Shown piece by piece: positions 18,049-26,847 of a stretch of 52,483 nt of DNA (position 1 is the stretch's first letter; each line of letters starts with the position of its first letter). The notes under the pieces are model-generated. The model ran no database searches. It saw only the letters and a list, made by a program, of their open reading frames with translations, and had not been told where the DNA came from. A program made the position numbers and the translations under genes. This stretch comes from an uncultured Prochlorococcus sp. (GTDB taxonomy: Bacteria; Cyanobacteriota; Cyanobacteriia; PCC-6307; Cyanobiaceae), in NCBI GenBank assembly GCA_902564235.1, contig CACFAG010000007.1, forward strand, positions 1 to 52,483, read 5' to 3'.

Positions 18049-18543
18049 TTACTTAGGAACAAATTTTAATGCTAATCCGTTATTACAGTATCTTTTGCCT
18101 GTAGGAAGTGGTCCATCATTAAAGACATGTCCTTGATGACCTCCGCATCTAGAGCAATGATATTCAGTTCTTGGGACAATTAATTTGAAATCAACTTTTG
18201 TTTCAACTGATCCTTGAATTGAATCCGAAAAACTTGGCCATCCAGTGCCACTATCATATTTGTTTTCTGAAAGAAAAAGCGGCAAATCGCACCCCGCGCA
18301 ATGAAATTCACCTTTTCTTTTTTCATTATTTAATTTGCTAGTGAAAGCTCTTTCAGTACCTTCTTCTCTTAGAATGTAGTATGACTCAGAACTAAGCCTA
18401 GATTTCCATTCATCTTTTGATAAATTCCAGTCTTCTTTAGAATCGAGTGAAGAAGCTAATACCTGCATAGGTTTAAAGATTATTTTTAAGATTGACATAA
18501 TAGGAATTAGAATAAAAATTCTTCTCGTTAGAAATTGATTCAT
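18049..18543 (-). CDS. msrB: Peptide-methionine (R)-S-oxide reductase, probably exported
   Basis: Repairs R-methionine sulfoxide in proteins using thioredoxin-like reductant. The 164-residue protein has the zinc pairs CAGC (about 91-94) and CSRC (about 140-143), the GTGWPSFSDSI active-site loop and the catalytic cysteine in GKRYCNNGLALKF near the C-terminus. Unlike cytosolic MsrB, it begins with an export-type signal: MNQFLTRRIFILIPIM, a hydrophobic stretch and VLASS as a possible cleavage site, with a twin-arginine-like TRRIF. It may thus act in the periplasm or thylakoid lumen. The 23 bp gap to divergent dusA must contain both start regions. Confidence 0.95.
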   Translation of the reverse strand: MNQFLTRRIFILIPIMSILKIIFKPMQVLASSLDSKEDWNLSKDEWKSRLSSESYYILREEGTERAFTSKLNNEKRKGEFHCAGCDLPLFLSENKYDSGTGWPSFSDSIQGSVETKVDFKLIVPRTEYHCSRCGGHQGHVFNDGPLPTGKRYCNNGLALKFVPK

Positions 18544-18566
18544 ATATTTAAATCACATAAAAAATA

Positions 18567-19571
18567 ATGGATTACGTACAAGACAATTCTATTAAAAATA
18601 TTCATAAATTAAGTGTTGCTCCAATGATGGATTGTACTGATAAACATTTCAGAATGATAATGCGAAAAATAAGTTCTAAAGCTCTTTTATATACAGAAAT
18701 GATTGTGGCCCAAAGCTTAGTTTATACTAATAAAAAAGAAAATTTTCTAGATTTTAATAATGAAGAGCACCCGATTTCAATTCAATTTGGCGGAGACAAT
18801 CCTAAAATCCTAAAAGAGGCCGCTCAAATGGCAGAGGATTGGGGTTATGACGAAATAAATTTTAATGTTGGTTGTCCAAGTCCAAGAGTTTGTTCCGGAA
18901 ATTTTGGCGCTTCACTTATGAAAGATCCTGAAAAAGTAGCAAAATGTATAGAATCCTTAAAAGAAAACAGTAACTTACCAATCACTATTAAACACAGGAT
19001 CGGAGTAGATGATGATGATAGTTTCATCAATTTGAATAATTTCGTAAGAAGTATAGCTAATGCTGGTGCAGACAGATTTACAGTTCATGCAAGAAAAGCC
19101 ATATTAAAAGGTTTAAATCCAAAACAAAACAGAACCATACCCCCACTTAAGTACGATGTTGTAAAAAAATTAAAAAAATTAAATCCAAAATTATTAATAG
19201 AAATCAATGGGGGCTTCACAAATATCGATGATTCGTTAGAGGCCTTACATGATTTTGATGGGGTCATGATTGGACGATCAATATATAAACACCCCTTGAG
19301 ATGGTCTGAAATTGATCAAAAAATTTATGGAATCAATACAAAACCCAAATCTGCTTCGAATATTATATTCTCCTTAATCCCATACATAGATGAGCATTTA
19401 AGGAATGGAGGAAAATCTTGGGATATTTGTAAGCACCTTATAAATTTAGTTGAAGGAATTCCAAAAGCAAAAATTTGGAGGAATCAAATTTCAAATAAAT
19501 CTATAAAAAAAGAACTAGATATTGAATACCTCGTAAAAATAACGACGAGACTTGAAGAAATGGGTTGCTAA
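18567..19571 (+). CDS. dusA: tRNA-dihydrouridine synthase, DusA type
   Basis: FMN enzyme that reduces uridines in the tRNA D-loop with NADPH. The 334-residue protein opens with the DusA signature VAPMMDCTDKHFRMIMR (about 17-33) and has the catalytic cysteine in FNVGCPSPRVCSGNFGA (about 98-115), IKHRIGVDD in the barrel, the FTVHAR strand and NGGF/GVMIGRSIYKHPL flavin phosphate loops. The order and wording favour DusA (U20/U20a) over DusB or DusC. Its stop overlaps the stop of the convergent RNA-binding protein gene by 4 bases. Confidence 0.94.
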   Translation: MDYVQDNSIKNIHKLSVAPMMDCTDKHFRMIMRKISSKALLYTEMIVAQSLVYTNKKENFLDFNNEEHPISIQFGGDNPKILKEAAQMAEDWGYDEINFNVGCPSPRVCSGNFGASLMKDPEKVAKCIESLKENSNLPITIKHRIGVDDDDSFINLNNFVRSIANAGADRFTVHARKAILKGLNPKQNRTIPPLKYDVVKKLKKLNPKLLIEINGGFTNIDDSLEALHDFDGVMIGRSIYKHPLRWSEIDQKIYGINTKPKSASNIIFSLIPYIDEHLRNGGKSWDICKHLINLVEGIPKAKIWRNQISNKSIKKELDIEYLVKITTRLEEMGC

Positions 19572-20122
19572 TTTACCTCATTTGAAGCATCGCTATCATT
19601 GGAAACTCCTCTTTTTCTCCTGCTCCTACCACTTTCATATTCATCGTTTTCAGAAGAGTTTGCATAACTTCTGTCTTCCCACCCTTCTGCTCCGGAAGAT
19701 TTATTGGTGTAAGAGGTATTTGATTCAGAATTACCTCCTCCGCCATAGCCGCCGTTATTACCGCCTCCATAGCCACCGCCATAGCCGCCATTATTTCCTC
19801 CTCCATAGCCACCGCCATAGCCGCCGCCGTTATTACGACCGCCATAACCACCTCTGCCTCCTCTACGAGACCCACCAGAACCTCTTGGTTCAGCCTTATT
19901 AATTCTTAATGGTCTACCCATAAGCTCTTTACCTTGCAAACCATCAATAGCTGTTGACTCAATTGCTTCATCAGCCATTTCAACAAAAGCGAATCCTCTT
20001 TTTCTTCCAGTATCTCTTTCAAGGGGAAGAGAACAATTTAAAACCTCGCCAAAAGGGGTAAACAACTGTAAAACATCTTCTCGCTCTGCGCGGAAGGGCA
20101 AATTGCCAACAAAAATACTCAC
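19568..20122 (-). CDS. RNA-binding protein with one RRM and glycine-rich tail
   Basis: A 184-residue protein of the cyanobacterial Rbp class. The N-terminal RRM (1-80) shows RNP2 IFVGNLPF at the start and RNP1 RKRGFAFVEM about 42-51. Then comes a Gly/Tyr/Asn/Arg tail (about 84-135) of GGYGGG units with RGG-like RRGGRGG, followed by an acidic/Ser-rich end with a basic SRRKRG patch. Such proteins accumulate in the cold in filamentous cyanobacteria and bind mRNA; which RNAs are bound here is unknown. The start ATG at 20122 follows a 117 bp AT-rich leader region with a possible 7-bp hairpin (20196-20226). Confidence 0.93.
   Translation of the reverse strand: MSIFVGNLPFRAEREDVLQLFTPFGEVLNCSLPLERDTGRKRGFAFVEMADEAIESTAIDGLQGKELMGRPLRINKAEPRGSGGSRRGGRGGYGGRNNGGGYGGGYGGGNNGGYGGGYGGGNNGGYGGGGNSESNTSYTNKSSGAEGWEDRSYANSSENDEYESGRSRRKRGVSNDSDASNEVN
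19765..19825. repeat. 36-bp-period repeat coding for the glycine-rich tail
   Basis: A 25-base stretch (CTCCATAGCCACCGCCATAG followed by CCGCC) occurs identically at 19765-19789 and 19801-19825, a period of 36 bp, i.e. 12 codons of the Gly/Tyr/Asn tail. Partial copies flank both. This is the most GC-rich part of the window. Confidence 0.9.
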
Positions 20123-20239
20123 TTTAAACTAAACAAAGAAAATTTACCTTAATTAAAAAACTGCAATAAAGTAGTTTTATAACTTTACGTCAATATTCTA
20201 CTTCAAAGCATACCCTTGTAGTAGAAAAATAATTGAGAT

Positions 20240-21619
20240 TCAAAGAAACAATTTTTTCTGCCAATTATTGACCTCCTTTTCTACTTGTTCAAAACTTGTT
20301 CCACCTTCACTAGTTCTTGACTTAACAACATTAAGAGGTTCAAGATCCACAAAAACATCCAAATCAAATTCGGGATGAAATTTTTTAAATTCATCGATTT
20401 TGAGATTTTTAAATAACTTTTTTCTCTCCAAGCAATATTTAACTATTTCACCAACTACTTGATAAGCGGTTCTAAAAGGAACATCTTTTCCAACTAAGTA
20501 ATCAGCTAAATCAGTAGCATTAGAAAAGTCATTTTCTACCGAATCAGATAAATTTTTAATATTAAATTCTATACCCTCATTAATTAAAATAGTCATTGCT
20601 TTAAGGCATGAAGATATTGTCTCAGCAGTATCAAATATTGGCTCTTTATCTTCTTGTAGATCCTTATTATATGCAAGTGGTAAACCTTTGACCATCGTTA
20701 ACAAAGCCTGAAGATGTCCATACACTCTGCCCGTTTTGCCTCTTACTAATTCTGGAACATCAGGATTTTTTTTCTGAGGCATTAAGCTACTGCCCGTAGC
20801 ACATTTGTCAGTTAATTTTGCAAAAGAAAATTCATCAGTTACCCATAATATTATCTCCTCTGAGATTTTACTCAAATGAGACATTAACAAAGCAGATGTA
20901 GAAACAAACTCTATACAAAAATCTCTATCACTTACTGCATCAATACTATTTTTATAAATCTTTTCAAAACCCAATTCTGCAGCTGTAAAGTTCCTATCAA
21001 TTTTTATTTTTGTGCCAGCTAATGCTGCAGCTCCTAATGGAGAAATATTGACTCTTGATCTTACTTCTTGAAACCTTTCACGGTCTCTTTGGAACATTTC
21101 TAAATAAGCCAATAAATGATGAGCTAAAGATAATGGCTGAGCTCTTTGCATATGGGTATATCCTGGAATTAAAGTGTAAATATTAGATTTCGCAAGATTT
21201 AAGAAGGCTTTTTGTAAGTCTGTTATTAGAATTTCAAGATTGTCAATCTCTCTTCTTAACCACAATCTTAAATCTGTTCCAACCTGATCATTTCTACTTC
21301 TACCTGTATGTAGTTTTTTCCCAGTTTCCCCAATTAAACTAATTAATTTTTCTTCTATACAATAGTGAATATCTTCTGAAGGGGGACTAGGAGAAAATTT
21401 ACCCTCCAAATACTCAACTTTTATTGTCTCTAAACCACTAATAATTTGAATAACTTCAGAAGAGGTCAATACCTGTGTTTTGCCAAGCATTTTTGCATGG
21501 GCAATCGAGCAATCTAAATCTTCTAAAATAAGCTTTCTATCAAAAACAATCGAAGCGTTAAACTTTTCAACAAAAGGGTTAAGTGAATTATCAAATCTTT
21601 TACTCCAAACTTTTCCCAT
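20240..21619 (-). CDS. argH: Argininosuccinate lyase
   Basis: Splits argininosuccinate to arginine and fumarate, the last step of arginine synthesis. The 459-residue protein carries the fumarase-superfamily signature [12 protein letters not shown] with the catalytic Ser (about 278-289), the substrate-binding [17 protein letters not shown] (about 101-117) and [18 protein letters not shown] at 21619 gives [10 protein letters not shown], the normal N-terminus. argG, which makes its substrate, lies about 26 kb away in the same window and on the other strand. A 62 bp AT-rich gap separates it from the upstream phosphatase on the same strand. Confidence 0.98.
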   Translation of the reverse strand: MGKVWSKRFDNSLNPFVEKFNASIVFDRKLILEDLDCSIAHAKMLGKTQVLTSSEVIQIISGLETIKVEYLEGKFSPSPPSEDIHYCIEEKLISLIGETGKKLHTGRSRNDQVGTDLRLWLRREIDNLEILITDLQKAFLNLAKSNIYTLIPGYTHMQRAQPLSLAHHLLAYLEMFQRDRERFQEVRSRVNISPLGAAALAGTKIKIDRNFTAAELGFEKIYKNSIDAVSDRDFCIEFVSTSALLMSHLSKISEEIILWVTDEFSFAKLTDKCATGSSLMPQKKNPDVPELVRGKTGRVYGHLQALLTMVKGLPLAYNKDLQEDKEPIFDTAETISSCLKAMTILINEGIEFNIKNLSDSVENDFSNATDLADYLVGKDVPFRTAYQVVGEIVKYCLERKKLFKNLKIDEFKKFHPEFDLDVFVDLEPLNVVKSRTSEGGTSFEQVEKEVNNWQKKLFL

Positions 21620-21681
21620 ATTAATTAGTAATTTTAGGTACCTCTAATAAAGCATTTTTTTATATAAGTGACAAAAAATAT

Positions 21682-23025
21682 CTACTTTAATTGAAAAATA
21701 ACCATAGATGCATCATCTTCCAAATGTCTATTTTGACCTGTAAAGTCGTCTAATTTTTTAAATATTTTATTTAAGATTTCTTGGGATGAAAGGGATTGCT
21801 TGCATAATTTTATAAGGGTTTTTATTAATCTTTTCTCATCAAATCTTTCGCCTAAAGAATTAGAAGCATCTATTACTCCATCTGTATAGTACAGAACTAA
21901 ATCATTTTCATTAAGCTTGATTTCACCGCAATTATATTTAGCATCTTTTTGAAGTCCAATTACAAATCCTTCTGAGTCTAATTTTATGATTTTCTGGTCT
22001 GAATTTTTCCAAAGCAAAGGAGGATTATGTGCTGCATTAGAAAATCTCAATTTCCTAGTTCTAGGATCATAATCCGAATAAAATAATGTCATAAATCTAT
22101 GAGATTGATCTAAATCATTTATTGCTAATTGATTCAAATCATGCAAAATTCTATCAGGAGGCAAACCTGTAAGAACCTCTGCACGGAGCATTCCTCTTAA
22201 CATAGTCATTAAAAGACCAGCAGGAATCCCTTTACCCATGACATCACCTATTACCAAAGCCCATCTTGACTTTTCTTTTCTTTTCTCTGAGATATTCGTC
22301 TTTAAACACATAAAATCATAATAATCGCCTCCTAACTGTAGAGCAGGTCTACAATGAGCTGCTAAGTCTATACCATGAATAATGGGACAATATTCTGGTA
22401 ATAACTGTGATTGAATTTCAGCACCAGTTGAAAGTTCTCTATCTACATTCTCATGGTTTTTCTTATTTTTTATTAAAAAGTAATTCTCTAACCCAACAGC
22501 TAAACAATTTTCGATAAAATTAAAATTACTATCATCAGTGATCGGCTTACTAGATAAATCTTTACTAAAAATATAAATAAATCCTCTACATTTTCCTCTG
22601 GATAATATTTTTTTTGATTCAATTTTATATTCTTTAAAATTATCATTTAATGCCTTCTCAAAAGTTAGGATTTCTTTTATTTTAAAATTTTTAGAAAAAT
22701 AAAATTGATTATAAAAAATATTAATTTTTTCTTTAATTGTTAAATATTCATTATTAGCAGAAATTTTTATATTTTCCTTCCATATATCTCCTTCATAGTT
22801 TAAGGGAATAATTAAAATAACTTTTTCACTAAAAATATGTTTAAAAATTAAACATACATAATCAAGTAATTTGTTTATGTTAGAAAAAGATTTTAAATAA
22901 TATGATAATGATGATGCAATTTCAGCAATTTCATATCTATTTTTAAAGGATAAAACACTTTTACTTGCTAAAAAATTTTGAATAAATTTGTTTGACAATA
23001 ATTTTTCTTTTTGATTATTTGTCAC
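21682..23025 (-). CDS. SpoIIE/RsbU-type serine phosphatase (PP2C-like) with N-terminal sensor region
   Basis: The C-terminal half of this 447-residue protein is a metal-dependent PPM/SpoIIE phosphatase: QSQLLPEYCP at the domain start, LQLGGDYYDFM and VIGDVMGKGIPAGLLMTMLRGM with metal aspartates, SNAAHNPPLL, and LYYTDGVIDASNSLGERF. The N-terminal half (about 15-175) is predicted to be a GAF-like sensor, weakly conserved and Ile/Lys/Asn-rich. Homologues dephosphorylate anti-anti-sigma (STAS) proteins, but no RsbV, RsbW or sigma gene is nearby. The start codon is GTG at 23025; there is no close upstream alternative. Confidence 0.9.
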   Translation of the reverse strand: MTNNQKEKLLSNKFIQNFLASKSVLSFKNRYEIAEIASSLSYYLKSFSNINKLLDYVCLIFKHIFSEKVILIIPLNYEGDIWKENIKISANNEYLTIKEKINIFYNQFYFSKNFKIKEILTFEKALNDNFKEYKIESKKILSRGKCRGFIYIFSKDLSSKPITDDSNFNFIENCLAVGLENYFLIKNKKNHENVDRELSTGAEIQSQLLPEYCPIIHGIDLAAHCRPALQLGGDYYDFMCLKTNISEKRKEKSRWALVIGDVMGKGIPAGLLMTMLRGMLRAEVLTGLPPDRILHDLNQLAINDLDQSHRFMTLFYSDYDPRTRKLRFSNAAHNPPLLWKNSDQKIIKLDSEGFVIGLQKDAKYNCGEIKLNENDLVLYYTDGVIDASNSLGERFDEKRLIKTLIKLCKQSLSSQEILNKIFKKLDDFTGQNRHLEDDASMVIFQLK

Positions 23026-23092
23026 AACAAATTTAATAGATAAACATGTTTTAACATCATTTTTTATATTTTAAAAAAATTTAATAAAATAT

Positions 23093-24322
23093 TTACTTAT
23101 CTGCAAGCAAAGCCTCCACAAATTCATAACTATTAAACGGCCTCAAATCTTTTATCCCTTCTCCAGCACCGATAAACCTTATTGGCAAATTAACTTCTTC
23201 AGATACAGCTAATGAGACTCCTCCTCTAGAAGTACCATCTAATTTAGTAATAATTGCTCCACTTAAATTAGCTGATTTAGCAAAACTTTTTGCTTGCTTT
23301 AACCCATTTTGACCCTGACTTGCATCTAAAACTAATAATGATTCAACAATTGCATCTGGAACCTTTTTATCAATTATTTTTTTTATTTTTGCTAATTCAT
23401 CCATCAAATTATTTTTTGTTTGCAATCTCCCTGCTGTATCCACTAGTAATAAGTCAACATTTCTTTTTTTTGCAGAATTAATTGCATCAAACACTACAGC
23501 AGCTGGATCAGCATTTTTTGATTGATTAGAAATGACATCAACATTACTTCTCTCACCCCATACTTTCAGTTGTTCTACTGCCGCAGCTCTAAAAGTATCA
23601 GCAGCAGCTATCAAAGTTTTATAATTACTTTTTGATGACAAATATGCTAGTTTCCCTAATGTAGTAGTTTTACCAACGCCATTAACACCTACTAGCAACC
23701 AAACATTTAACTTACCTTTTTTAGGAACCAAGAGATCAACTCCTGAATTTTTTATTGGTTTATCGATAATTAATTTTAATTCCTTCTTCAAGAATTTAAT
23801 TCCTGCTTCCCCACCCACGACTTCCTCATTTAATTTTGTTCTGAGAGAACTTATAACTTTATCGGTTGAATCAATACCTACATCAGCTCTTATTAGCAGA
23901 GTTTCTAAATCATCGAGAGATTCAGGGGTCAGAGGATCATCTCCTAATTTATCTAATAATTCAGTAACAAATCCTTTCCTAGTTTCTTCTAATCCTCTCC
24001 TTAATTTAGTTAACCAATCAATTTCATCTATCGAAATTTGATTTATTTTTTTTCCTTGAGCAGCTAATACCATTGCCGACCAAGTAAAATTATCATCAAA
24101 TTCTCCCAATTGAGTTTCAGAATTAGTTTTAGTCGGTTCAGCAATATTTTGCTTACTATTAATATCAATCAATTCTTGCTTCTGCTCCTCCTGCTCTTGT
24201 AATTCTTGCTTCTGCTCCTCCTGCTCTTGTAATTCTTGCTTTTGTTCTTCTTGTCTTTTTTTTAAAAGGGCATAAGCTTGAGCAGCCCACTCTCGAGAAT
24301 TATCAGAATCAGTATTATTCAT
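23093..24322 (-). CDS. ftsY: Signal recognition particle receptor FtsY
   Basis: Membrane-bound SRP receptor GTPase that docks ribosome-nascent chain complexes at the translocon. The 409-residue protein has the NG domain: N-domain helices about 110-190, then GVNGVGKTTTLGKLA (G1), DTFRAAAVEQL (G2 insertion), DTAGRLQT (G3), TKLDGTSRGG (G4) and GAGEGIKDLRPF at the end. The N-terminal A region (about 12-50) is an unusual Gln/Glu repeat, EEQKQELQEQ units, instead of the acidic linker of E. coli. nusB follows in the transcript sense upstream. Function is secure. Confidence 0.97.
   Translation of the reverse strand: MNNTDSDNSREWAAQAYALLKKRQEEQKQELQEQEEQKQELQEQEEQKQELIDINSKQNIAEPTKTNSETQLGEFDDNFTWSAMVLAAQGKKINQISIDEIDWLTKLRRGLEETRKGFVTELLDKLGDDPLTPESLDDLETLLIRADVGIDSTDKVISSLRTKLNEEVVGGEAGIKFLKKELKLIIDKPIKNSGVDLLVPKKGKLNVWLLVGVNGVGKTTTLGKLAYLSSKSNYKTLIAAADTFRAAAVEQLKVWGERSNVDVISNQSKNADPAAVVFDAINSAKKRNVDLLLVDTAGRLQTKNNLMDELAKIKKIIDKKVPDAIVESLLVLDASQGQNGLKQAKSFAKSANLSGAIITKLDGTSRGGVSLAVSEEVNLPIRFIGAGEGIKDLRPFNSYEFVEALLADK
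24171..24240. repeat. 30-bp tandem repeat in ftsY
   Basis: Two perfect 30-bp copies (24181-24210 and 24211-24240) plus the last 10 bases of a third copy before them (24171-24180). A further degraded copy continues to about 24255. The repeat encodes Gln/Glu-rich decapeptides in frame, suggesting recent expansion. Confidence 0.95.
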
Positions 24323-24380
24323 TATTAATCATTAACCTTAAGCAATAAATTTTAAATTACTACTTATTTATATCAAATAA

Positions 24381-25007
24381 TTATTGTAATTTTACTTTTT
24401 GTAATCTCCTTAAAACTCCATTGATAAATTTTCTTCCTTGCATGTCACTATATTTATTAGCAAGATTAACTGCCTCATCGCAAGCAACAGCAATAGGTGT
24501 TTCCAAAAAATTAATATCCACATATGCTAAACGTAAAATATCTCTGTCAATTCTTGGTAATCTTTTTAATCTCCAGCCATCCATTGCTTGATCGATATCA
24601 GAATCAATACTTGCAATGTTATTTATGATAGTACTAATCCTCTGATTTACATCTTCTCTAATATCAATTTGTCCACTAGATACTATTAATTTTGGAAAAT
24701 CTAGAGTTACTGAAAGTGTATTCATAACACTCTCAATTTTTGTTATCGATTTTTTCAAGTCATTTCGAATATTTGAATAAGAAGAGTCAAAACCTTCTTG
24801 CAATTCACTATCTAATAATTTTTGAGATGCATTTTCTAACTCTAATTCACAATTATCTAATTCTTCTCTACAGTGATTTATAAGAGAATCTAAAGCAGAT
24901 TCATAAATTTCTTCTATCTGAAATTTATTTAATTTGAAATCACCTTTATCTTTAATTAGACCAAGAGAAATCAAAGATAACTCTCTAGAAAGAGATCTAT
25001 TGCGCAT
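24381..25007 (-). CDS. nusB: Transcription antitermination factor NusB
   Basis: All-helical NusB-fold protein that with NusE (S10) binds boxA RNA in rRNA antitermination. The 208-residue product has the opening RSLSRELSLISLGLI, the middle ISTIINNIASIDSDIDQAMDGWRLKRLPRIDRDILRLA, typical of the family, and PIAVACDEAVNLANKYSDMQGRKFINGVLRRL at the C-terminus. About 60 extra residues in the middle (about 35-95) make it longer than E. coli NusB (139), as in other cyanobacteria. I prefer ATG at 25007; a TTG one codon upstream is the alternative. It follows the DUF502 gene by 3 bases and precedes ftsY. Confidence 0.95.
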   Translation of the reverse strand: MRNRSLSRELSLISLGLIKDKGDFKLNKFQIEEIYESALDSLINHCREELDNCELELENASQKLLDSELQEGFDSSYSNIRNDLKKSITKIESVMNTLSVTLDFPKLIVSSGQIDIREDVNQRISTIINNIASIDSDIDQAMDGWRLKRLPRIDRDILRLAYVDINFLETPIAVACDEAVNLANKYSDMQGRKFINGVLRRLQKVKLQ

Positions 25008-25010
25008 CAA

Positions 25011-25745
25011 TTAAGAAGAAGTATTTGTGGAAGCCCTTAATTGAGAAAATAATTTTGAAAATGTAGGATTTGTAGTGTTATTTTTCTCATCAGGATTAAC
25101 TATCCCAGCAGAAATTATTGTTCTAAAGGCATCTTCAACAGAAATATCCAAATCCTTAACAGAGGACTCAGGAACAAGTGTATACCAACCAGTGGTTGGA
25201 TTTGGTGCTGTAGGTATAAAAACACTTAGTAACTTTTCTTCCAATTCTGGCTGCAACGAAGGTCCTACATCACCAGTTACAAAACCTACACTAAATAGTC
25301 CCTCACGTGGATATTCAACTAAAACAACTCTTCTAAATCGATTAGATTTATTACTTAGAAAAGTTTCTAAAAGTTGTTTAAGGGTTTTATAAACAGCACC
25401 AGCCACAGGGATTTTTGATAATGTCCCCTCTCCAAATTCTAATAACCATCTTCCTACGAAATTTCTCGCCATCAAGCCGATCAACAAAATAGCTAATAGA
25501 GGAACAGTTAAACCTAATGTAAGATTAATTAAATCTTGTAATAAAGGATTTAGAGTAATAAAAGGATTTAATTGTTTTGGAACAGAAGTGACTAATGTTA
25601 AAACAAATTTACTAACTAATGATGACAACCAGATTGTTGTTGCTAAAGGTATAACTACCAACAGCCCAGCTATAAGATCATTTTTTAGATCCTGTTGAAG
25701 CCTAGATCCTAAATTCGAATCTTGATTTTGATTAGATTCAACCAA
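25011..25745 (-). CDS. DUF502 family membrane protein
   Basis: A 244-residue protein with two membrane segments (about 24-46, GLLVVIPLATTIWLSSLVS; and about 68-92, LTLGLTVPLLAILLIGLMA), the family segment AGAVYKTLKQLLETF (about 116-130) and a soluble domain with EYPREGLFSVGFVTG and TAPNPTTGWYTLVPES. This is the DUF502 pattern (COG2928), whose function is unknown; plant homologues (COV/LCV) act in trafficking and vein patterning, which does not transfer directly. The start is TTG at 25745. It lies immediately upstream of nusB on the same strand and is divergent from queG over 145 bp. Confidence 0.92.
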   Translation of the reverse strand: MVESNQNQDSNLGSRLQQDLKNDLIAGLLVVIPLATTIWLSSLVSKFVLTLVTSVPKQLNPFITLNPLLQDLINLTLGLTVPLLAILLIGLMARNFVGRWLLEFGEGTLSKIPVAGAVYKTLKQLLETFLSNKSNRFRRVVLVEYPREGLFSVGFVTGDVGPSLQPELEEKLLSVFIPTAPNPTTGWYTLVPESSVKDLDISVEDAFRTIISAGIVNPDEKNNTTNPTFSKLFSQLRASTNTSS

Positions 25746-25890
25746 AATAACGTTTCGTACTATATTAATTTTACTAATAATCTAGCTGTTTTTATTAAGT
25801 TAGGATATATTTTTTCTAATAAATTTATTTTATTTATTAGTTTATTCTCCAAAAAATCAATTTAAAAGAAATGCTATAAATAATAAAGAA

Positions 25891-26847
25891 ATGATTGATA
25901 CCATTGACGTAAAAAAAGAAATAAGTAAAAAATTAAAGGAAAGAGCAATTGTTGAAGGTTTTACCATAGCTGGAATCGCATCAATACCAGGTAGTTCGCG
26001 CATAAAATTAAGAACTAACGCACTTGAAAGATGGTTATCAAATAATCATCATGCTGAAATGAAATGGATGGAAGCAGAAAGAAGAAAAAATATAGATTCA
26101 CTTCTTATAGATGCAAAAAGTGTTTTAAGTGTTGGATTTACTTACATTAATTCACATAACAAAGACAATAAACTCTTCAAAGTAGCCAAATTTAGTCAAG
26201 GAGAGGATTACCATAAAGTGATTTACAAAAAGTTAAAGAATATTGGCAAATGGATCAATCTAGAAATGCCTGATTGTAAATGGAAAATATGTGTTGACAC
26301 CTCACCGCTTCTTGAAAAAGCATGGGCTGAAGAGTCAGGCATTGGTTGGATAGGTAAAAATAGTAATTTAATAAGCAAAAAACATGGTTCTTGGCTTACT
26401 TTAGGTTTTATAATTCTTACAGAAGATTTAATACCAGATAAACCTCATCAATCCCTTTGCGGAAAATGTGATATTTGTATTGATCATTGTCCCACAAACG
26501 CGATAGTAGAACCTTTTGTAATACAATCAGATCTCTGCATTGCTTATCACACAATAGAAAGCAGAGATAAATTTTTTCCAAAAAAAATTGAAGAAAATTT
26601 AAATGGATGGGTTGCAGGATGTGATATTTGTCAAAATGTATGCCCTTGGAATAAATCGGTACCGTACAATAATAATTTTGAAACTACCCAGAAGGAATGG
26701 ATTGAAAATCTGAATATTGAATCATTAAGTTGGGATGATAAAACTTGGAAAAAAAAGCTTAAAGGAACTACATTAAAAAGAATTAAGCCATGGATGTGGA
26801 AAAGAAACATAAAAGCAAATCTAAAAAATTCAAAAATGAAAATATGA
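25891..26847 (+). CDS. queG: Epoxyqueuosine reductase QueG
   Basis: Cobamide-dependent iron-sulfur enzyme that reduces epoxyqueuosine to queuosine in the wobble position of tRNAs for Asn, Asp, His and Tyr. The 318-residue protein has the N-terminal cobamide-binding region with CVDTSPLLEKAWAEESGIGW (catalytic Asp in VDTS, about 131-134), and two ferredoxin-type [4Fe-4S] motifs: CGKCDICIDHCP (about 190-201) and CDICQNVCPWN (about 245-255). A HEAT-like C-terminal extension as in the E. coli enzyme is absent. The stop overlaps the start of the TPR gene (ATGA), indicating an operon. Presence of cbiD in the same window fits the cobamide need. Confidence 0.96.
   Translation: MIDTIDVKKEISKKLKERAIVEGFTIAGIASIPGSSRIKLRTNALERWLSNNHHAEMKWMEAERRKNIDSLLIDAKSVLSVGFTYINSHNKDNKLFKVAKFSQGEDYHKVIYKKLKNIGKWINLEMPDCKWKICVDTSPLLEKAWAEESGIGWIGKNSNLISKKHGSWLTLGFIILTEDLIPDKPHQSLCGKCDICIDHCPTNAIVEPFVIQSDLCIAYHTIESRDKFFPKKIEENLNGWVAGCDICQNVCPWNKSVPYNNNFETTQKEWIENLNIESLSWDDKTWKKKLKGTTLKRIKPWMWKRNIKANLKNSKMKI

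Noticed and set aside
19552..19902. A 116-codon plus-strand frame, rich in His, Arg and Tyr
   Set aside because: It is the mirror image of the glycine-rich RRM tail; composition is explained by antisense reading of GGY repeats.
26790..26843. Upstream in-frame start for the TPR protein
   Set aside because: It would put 18 lysine-rich residues before a clear signal peptide; the ATGA overlap start at 26844 is more natural.
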